Part shown: positions 6,260-8,857 of the stretch, in pieces
Layout: every line of letters starts with the position of its first letter
Numbering within the stretch: the stretch's first letter is position 1
DNA from: an uncultured Chromatiaceae bacterium
GTDB taxonomy: Bacteria; Pseudomonadota; Gammaproteobacteria; Enterobacterales; Alteromonadaceae
Length of the DNA: 8,857 bases
Direction of reading: 5' to 3'
NCBI GenBank assembly: GCA_946482615.1
Contig: CAMLSF010000148.1
Location: 1 to 8,857 of the forward strand
Position numbers and translations under genes: made by a program
The notes under the pieces: generated by a model
Database searches by the model: none
What the model was told of the DNA's origin: nothing
Seen by the model: the letters and a program-made list of their open reading frames with translations, nothing else

Positions 6260-6979
6260 ATGTTCAAATTAAACAAAACTTTACAATCTGTTATTGCTGG
6301 TGTTTCTCTGTTTGCTGCTATCAGTGCTCCTGCTTTAGCGGGTGAGCCAGGCAAAACGCTGTTAACACCAACTAACCACACGCTGATTTTGATTGACCAC
6401 CAGCCACAAATGGCTTTTGCCACCCGCTCTCATACAGTGGAAGAAGTGCGTAATAACGTCACAGGTTTAGCCAAAGCGGCTAAGGCTTTTGAAGTGCCAA
6501 CTATTCTGACGACAGTAGCGGCTAAGTCGTTCAGCGGTCCAATTTTCCCTGAACTACAAAAAGTATTTCCGGAGCAAACTCCGATAGACCGCACCACCAT
6601 GAATACCTGGGAAGACAAACGAGTGACGGATCTGGTGAAGAAATTCAAAAAGAACAAAATTGTGATTTCTGCTTTATGGACTGAAGTTTGTGGTGTAGGC
6701 CCAGTGCTGTCGGCCATAGATGAAGGCTACGAAGTGTATTTTGTCACTGATGCTTCAGGTGGCGTCAGCAAAGAAGCTCATGATATGGCGGTCCAACGTA
6801 TGATCCAGGCCGGTGCCCGTCCTGTAACCTGGTTGCAATACATGTTAGAGCTGCAACGTGACTGGGCCCGCACTGCCTCTTATGAAGCTGTGACTGATAT
6901 TGCCAAAGAACATGCAGGTGGTTATGGCTTAGGTTTGATTTACGCCACTGAAATGTTCCATGCCAAAGAAGGTCAGTAA
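6260..6979 (+). CDS. Exported isochorismatase-family (YcaC-like) cysteine hydrolase
   Basis: 239 residues from ATG 6260. Residues 1-27 are a standard Sec signal peptide (Lys-containing N-region, hydrophobic core, cleavage after APALA). The mature part is a full isochorismatase-like fold closest in pattern to E. coli YcaC: LILIDHQPQM with catalytic Asp46, GPIFPELQ at 93-100, IDRTTMNTWED at 109-119 with Arg111 at the position of the family's basic residue, TEVCGVG with nucleophile Cys144, and the closing VTDASGG at 162-168. The family hydrolyses amides, imides or vinyl ethers, often on nicotinamide- or carbamoyl-like compounds; YcaC's own substrate is uncertain. Most family members are cytoplasmic, so the export signal is notable. 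It heads a co-directional group with a cytochrome c and an exported amidohydrolase, separated from them by an intrinsic terminator. Confidence in family is high, in substrate none. Confidence 0.9.
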   Translation: MFKLNKTLQSVIAGVSLFAAISAPALAGEPGKTLLTPTNHTLILIDHQPQMAFATRSHTVEEVRNNVTGLAKAAKAFEVPTILTTVAAKSFSGPIFPELQKVFPEQTPIDRTTMNTWEDKRVTDLVKKFKKNKIVISALWTEVCGVGPVLSAIDEGYEVYFVTDASGGVSKEAHDMAVQRMIQAGARPVTWLQYMLELQRDWARTASYEAVTDIAKEHAGGYGLGLIYATEMFHAKEGQ

Positions 6980-6999
6980 TTCTAAGGCTATCTGAGCAG

Positions 7000-7023
7000 A
7001 AGGCCACGCTAAGTGGCCTTTTT
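7000..7023 (+). terminator. Intrinsic (Rho-independent) terminator
   Basis: aaggccac (7000-7007) pairs perfectly with gtggcctt (7013-7020) around the five-base loop gctaa, followed by a short T-run ending at 7023. It lies 20 bases after the stop codon of the YcaC-like gene and 23 bases before the cytochrome start, so it should end or attenuate transcripts from the upstream promoter. Confidence 0.85.
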
Positions 7024-7046
7024 ATCGAAAGAGGAAGGAGGCGAAG

Positions 7047-7391
7047 ATGAAAATTTTAACAACTTTAGCTTTACTGATCATCGCAGCTACATACAGTCAA
7101 AATGCGGCGGCCACTACTGAGCAGTTGTACGCCAAAGGGCAGGTGTTATCCCAGCAGTGTTTAGGTTGTCATGGTGAATTTGGTATAGCGCCTGTGGCCA
7201 CTAACCCTAATCTGGCCGGACAAAATAAAGAGTATTTGCAGTACGCCTTAAAGGCCTATCGTGATGGTAAACGTAAAGGTGGCCTGGCTTTTATTATGCA
7301 GGCTAATGCCAGTGCTTTGTCGGATCAGGATATTGAAGCTCTGGCAGTATTTTTTTCATCTCAAAATGGCAGACAAGCTGCTGCTCAGTAG
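7047..7391 (+). CDS. Small periplasmic class I cytochrome c
   Basis: 114 residues from ATG 7047, with a strong Shine-Dalgarno (ggagg at 7037-7041, 5 bases away). Residues 1-22 are a signal peptide ending NAAA. The mature protein of about 92 residues has one haem-binding motif CLGCH (38-42), a NPNLAGQ segment (53-59) typical of c4/c553-type cytochromes, and Met84 in AFIMQANA as the likely sixth iron ligand, followed by the conserved LSDQDIEALAVFFSS helix (91-105). It should be a soluble periplasmic electron carrier needing the Ccm maturation system. The amidohydrolase begins 31 bases after its stop with no terminator between, so the two are probably co-transcribed. Its redox partner is not in the window. 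Confidence 0.93.
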   Translation: MKILTTLALLIIAATYSQNAAATTEQLYAKGQVLSQQCLGCHGEFGIAPVATNPNLAGQNKEYLQYALKAYRDGKRKGGLAFIMQANASALSDQDIEALAVFFSSQNGRQAAAQ

Positions 7392-7422
7392 TAGCAGGGC
7401 ACTGAATTAAAAGGAAGATTTT

Positions 7423-8857
7423 ATGAAACTGGTTCAACATTTAGTCGCAGCGGCCGTAGCCTCTGGTTTGTCATTCAGCCTGATGGCGGCTGATTTAATA
7501 GTCTACAACGCAAAAATTCAAACCTTTGATGGTAAAGAATATTCGGCTTTTTCTGTCACCAATGGCCGCTTTGAGCAATTAAGTACAGACAGCCAAAGCC
7601 TGCTGGCACAAAAAACAGCCACCACTCAACTGATAGACGCCCAGGGCCGCCGGGTGATCCCTGGCATCAACGACTCTCATCTGCATGTGGTGCGTGGTGG
7701 TCGCTTTTACAATTTAGAAACCCGCTGGGAAGGTTTAACCTCATTAAAAGAAGCTTTGGCTTTACTGAAAAAGAATGTTGAAGTGACACCTGAAGGTCAG
7801 TGGGCCAGAGTTGTAGGCGGATTCAGCCCTTATCAGTTTAAAGAAAAGCGTTTACCTACGTCGGCTGAACTAACAGAAATAGCGCCCAATACACCTGTTT
7901 TTGTCCTGCATTTGTATTCTGGTGCTGTGCTGAATAAAAAAGCCATGCAGGTGCTGGGTATCACTAAAGATTCAGTGGCACCCAAAGACAGTTATTATGA
8001 AAAAGATGCGCAGGGTGAATTAACGGGCCGTTTAATTGCCGATCCTAACCCTACGCTGTTGTACAAAACCATAGCTGCGCTGCCGCAGTTGTCGCAGGAC
8101 GACCAGCTGAATTCCAGTAAACAGTTTTACAGCAAACTGCTGAGTTTAGGTGTGACCAGCGTAGTGGATGCTGGCGGCGGTGGTCATGATTTTCCTGAAA
8201 ATTATGAAGCTTCGACCGTATTGGCTGTGACTGGTAAATTGCCAATCCGGGTGTCGAACTACTTATTCCCACAAACTCCGGGTAAAGAGCTGAGCAGCTT
8301 TAGCCAATGGATGAGTAACTACAAAAACAACCAGAACCTGCATTTGCATCTGGACAATGGTTATGTGGTCGAAGGTGGGGGCGAATTGCTGGCCTGGAAA
8401 GCCTCTGACTACGAAAACTTTATGTCAGCCCGGCCAGAACTGGATGCGGATGCCGATCCTGAATTAGAGCAAATAGTACGTTTGCATTTAGTACAGGGCT
8501 GGCCTTTCCGGATCCACGCCACTTACGATGAGTCAATTGAACGTATGCTGACGGTGTTTGAAACTATTAACCAGACTCAGCCGCTGAATAAAGTCCGTTG
8601 GATTATCGACCATGCTGAGACTATTTCAGATAAAAATCTGAAACGGGTCAAAGCTTTAGGTGGTGCTATTGCAGTGCAGGGCCGGATGGCTTTTGCCGGT
8701 GAAGATTTTTTACAGCGTTATGGCAAAGCCAAAACAGAACAAAGCCCGCCATTTAAAAAGATGCTGGAGCTGGGTATTCCGGTAGGTTTTGGCACAGACG
8801 GCACCCGTGTTGCCAGCTTTAACCCCTGGGCCACCTATTACTGGGCTGTGTCAGGTA
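7423..8857 (+). CDS. Exported YtcJ-like metal-dependent amidohydrolase (3' truncated by window)
   Basis: 478 codons from ATG 7423 run open to the window edge; the Shine-Dalgarno aggaag (7412-7417) is 5 bases before the start. Residues 1-23 are a signal peptide (SLMAA then Asp24). The start of the mature protein, DLIVYNAKIQTFDG, is the small beta-sandwich typical of Amidohydro_3 proteins, followed by VIPGINDSHLHVV with metal ligands His86 and His88. Further probable ligands are His365 (RIHATYD), His397 (DHAET) and the catalytic Asp459 (GFGTDGTR), in the order expected for this TIM-barrel superfamily. YtcJ-like proteins are usually about 540-630 residues, so the last part is missing. Related enzymes cleave amide, formamide or N-acyl bonds, but most members have no known substrate. 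Co-transcription with the cytochrome is likely, and the whole group points to periplasmic hydrolysis. Confidence 0.92.
   Translation, partial: MKLVQHLVAAAVASGLSFSLMAADLIVYNAKIQTFDGKEYSAFSVTNGRFEQLSTDSQSLLAQKTATTQLIDAQGRRVIPGINDSHLHVVRGGRFYNLETRWEGLTSLKEALALLKKNVEVTPEGQWARVVGGFSPYQFKEKRLPTSAELTEIAPNTPVFVLHLYSGAVLNKKAMQVLGITKDSVAPKDSYYEKDAQGELTGRLIADPNPTLLYKTIAALPQLSQDDQLNSSKQFYSKLLSLGVTSVVDAGGGGHDFPENYEASTVLAVTGKLPIRVSNYLFPQTPGKELSSFSQWMSNYKNNQNLHLHLDNGYVVEGGGELLAWKASDYENFMSARPELDADADPELEQIVRLHLVQGWPFRIHATYDESIERMLTVFETINQTQPLNKVRWIIDHAETISDKNLKRVKALGGAIAVQGRMAFAGEDFLQRYGKAKTEQSPPFKKMLELGIPVGFGTDGTRVASFNPWATYYWAVSG

Noticed and set aside
8051..8272. A 73-residue minus-strand frame inside the amidohydrolase
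   Set aside because: It lies wholly antisense to an intact, conserved enzyme and has no recognisable features.
1..8857. CRISPR array, tRNA/rRNA, insertion sequence or phage remnants
   Set aside because: No regularly spaced repeats, no cloverleaf sequence, no transposase or integrase motifs and no flanking terminal repeats were seen on either strand.

Overview
The window looks like chromosomal DNA of a Gram-negative gammaproteobacterium. Protein style (a CadC-like membrane regulator with a periplasmic propeller, secreted S15-type and YtcJ-type hydrolases, a small c-type cytochrome) suggests the Alteromonadales/Chromatiaceae group, for example a Rheinheimera- or Alishewanella-like bacterium. 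That placement is inference from general protein resemblance, not a database match. No rRNA, tRNA, CRISPR array, insertion sequence or phage gene was seen.

Layout. (1) 1-930, plus strand: the 3' half of an MsbA/BmrA-type ABC exporter; its 5' end lies outside the window. (2) 1008-3059, minus strand: a one-component transmembrane regulator with an N-terminal OmpR-type winged helix, one membrane helix and a periplasmic PD40/TolB-like propeller. It is divergent from (3) 3286-5061, plus strand: an exported CocE/X-Pro dipeptidyl-peptidase-like serine hydrolase. The 226-bp region between them holds a long composite inverted repeat (3189-3248). (4) 5077-5994, minus strand: a membrane-anchored alpha/beta hydrolase converging on the peptidase with only 15 bp between stop codons. 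(5) 5995-6259: a divergent regulatory region with an 11-bp direct repeat, a 9-bp inverted repeat, a candidate promoter and a leader hairpin. (6) 6260-6979: an exported YcaC/isochorismatase-like cysteine hydrolase, then a clear intrinsic terminator (7000-7023). (7) 7047-7391: a small periplasmic cytochrome c. (8) 7423 to the window end: an exported YtcJ-like metal-dependent amidohydrolase, cut off at its 3' end.

How they may work together. All complete enzymes here carry export or membrane-anchor signals, so the region reads as a set of envelope hydrolases rather than cytoplasmic metabolism. The regulator probably controls the adjacent peptidase. The YcaC-like enzyme, cytochrome and amidohydrolase form a co-directional group that could act on amide- or ester-containing compounds in the periplasm. 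The terminator inside this group suggests that expression of the last two genes is reduced or regulated relative to the first. The substrates cannot be read from sequence. The most interesting points are the secreted isochorismatase-fold enzyme paired with a cytochrome and an amidohydrolase, and the structured control regions at 3189-3248 and 6022-6219.
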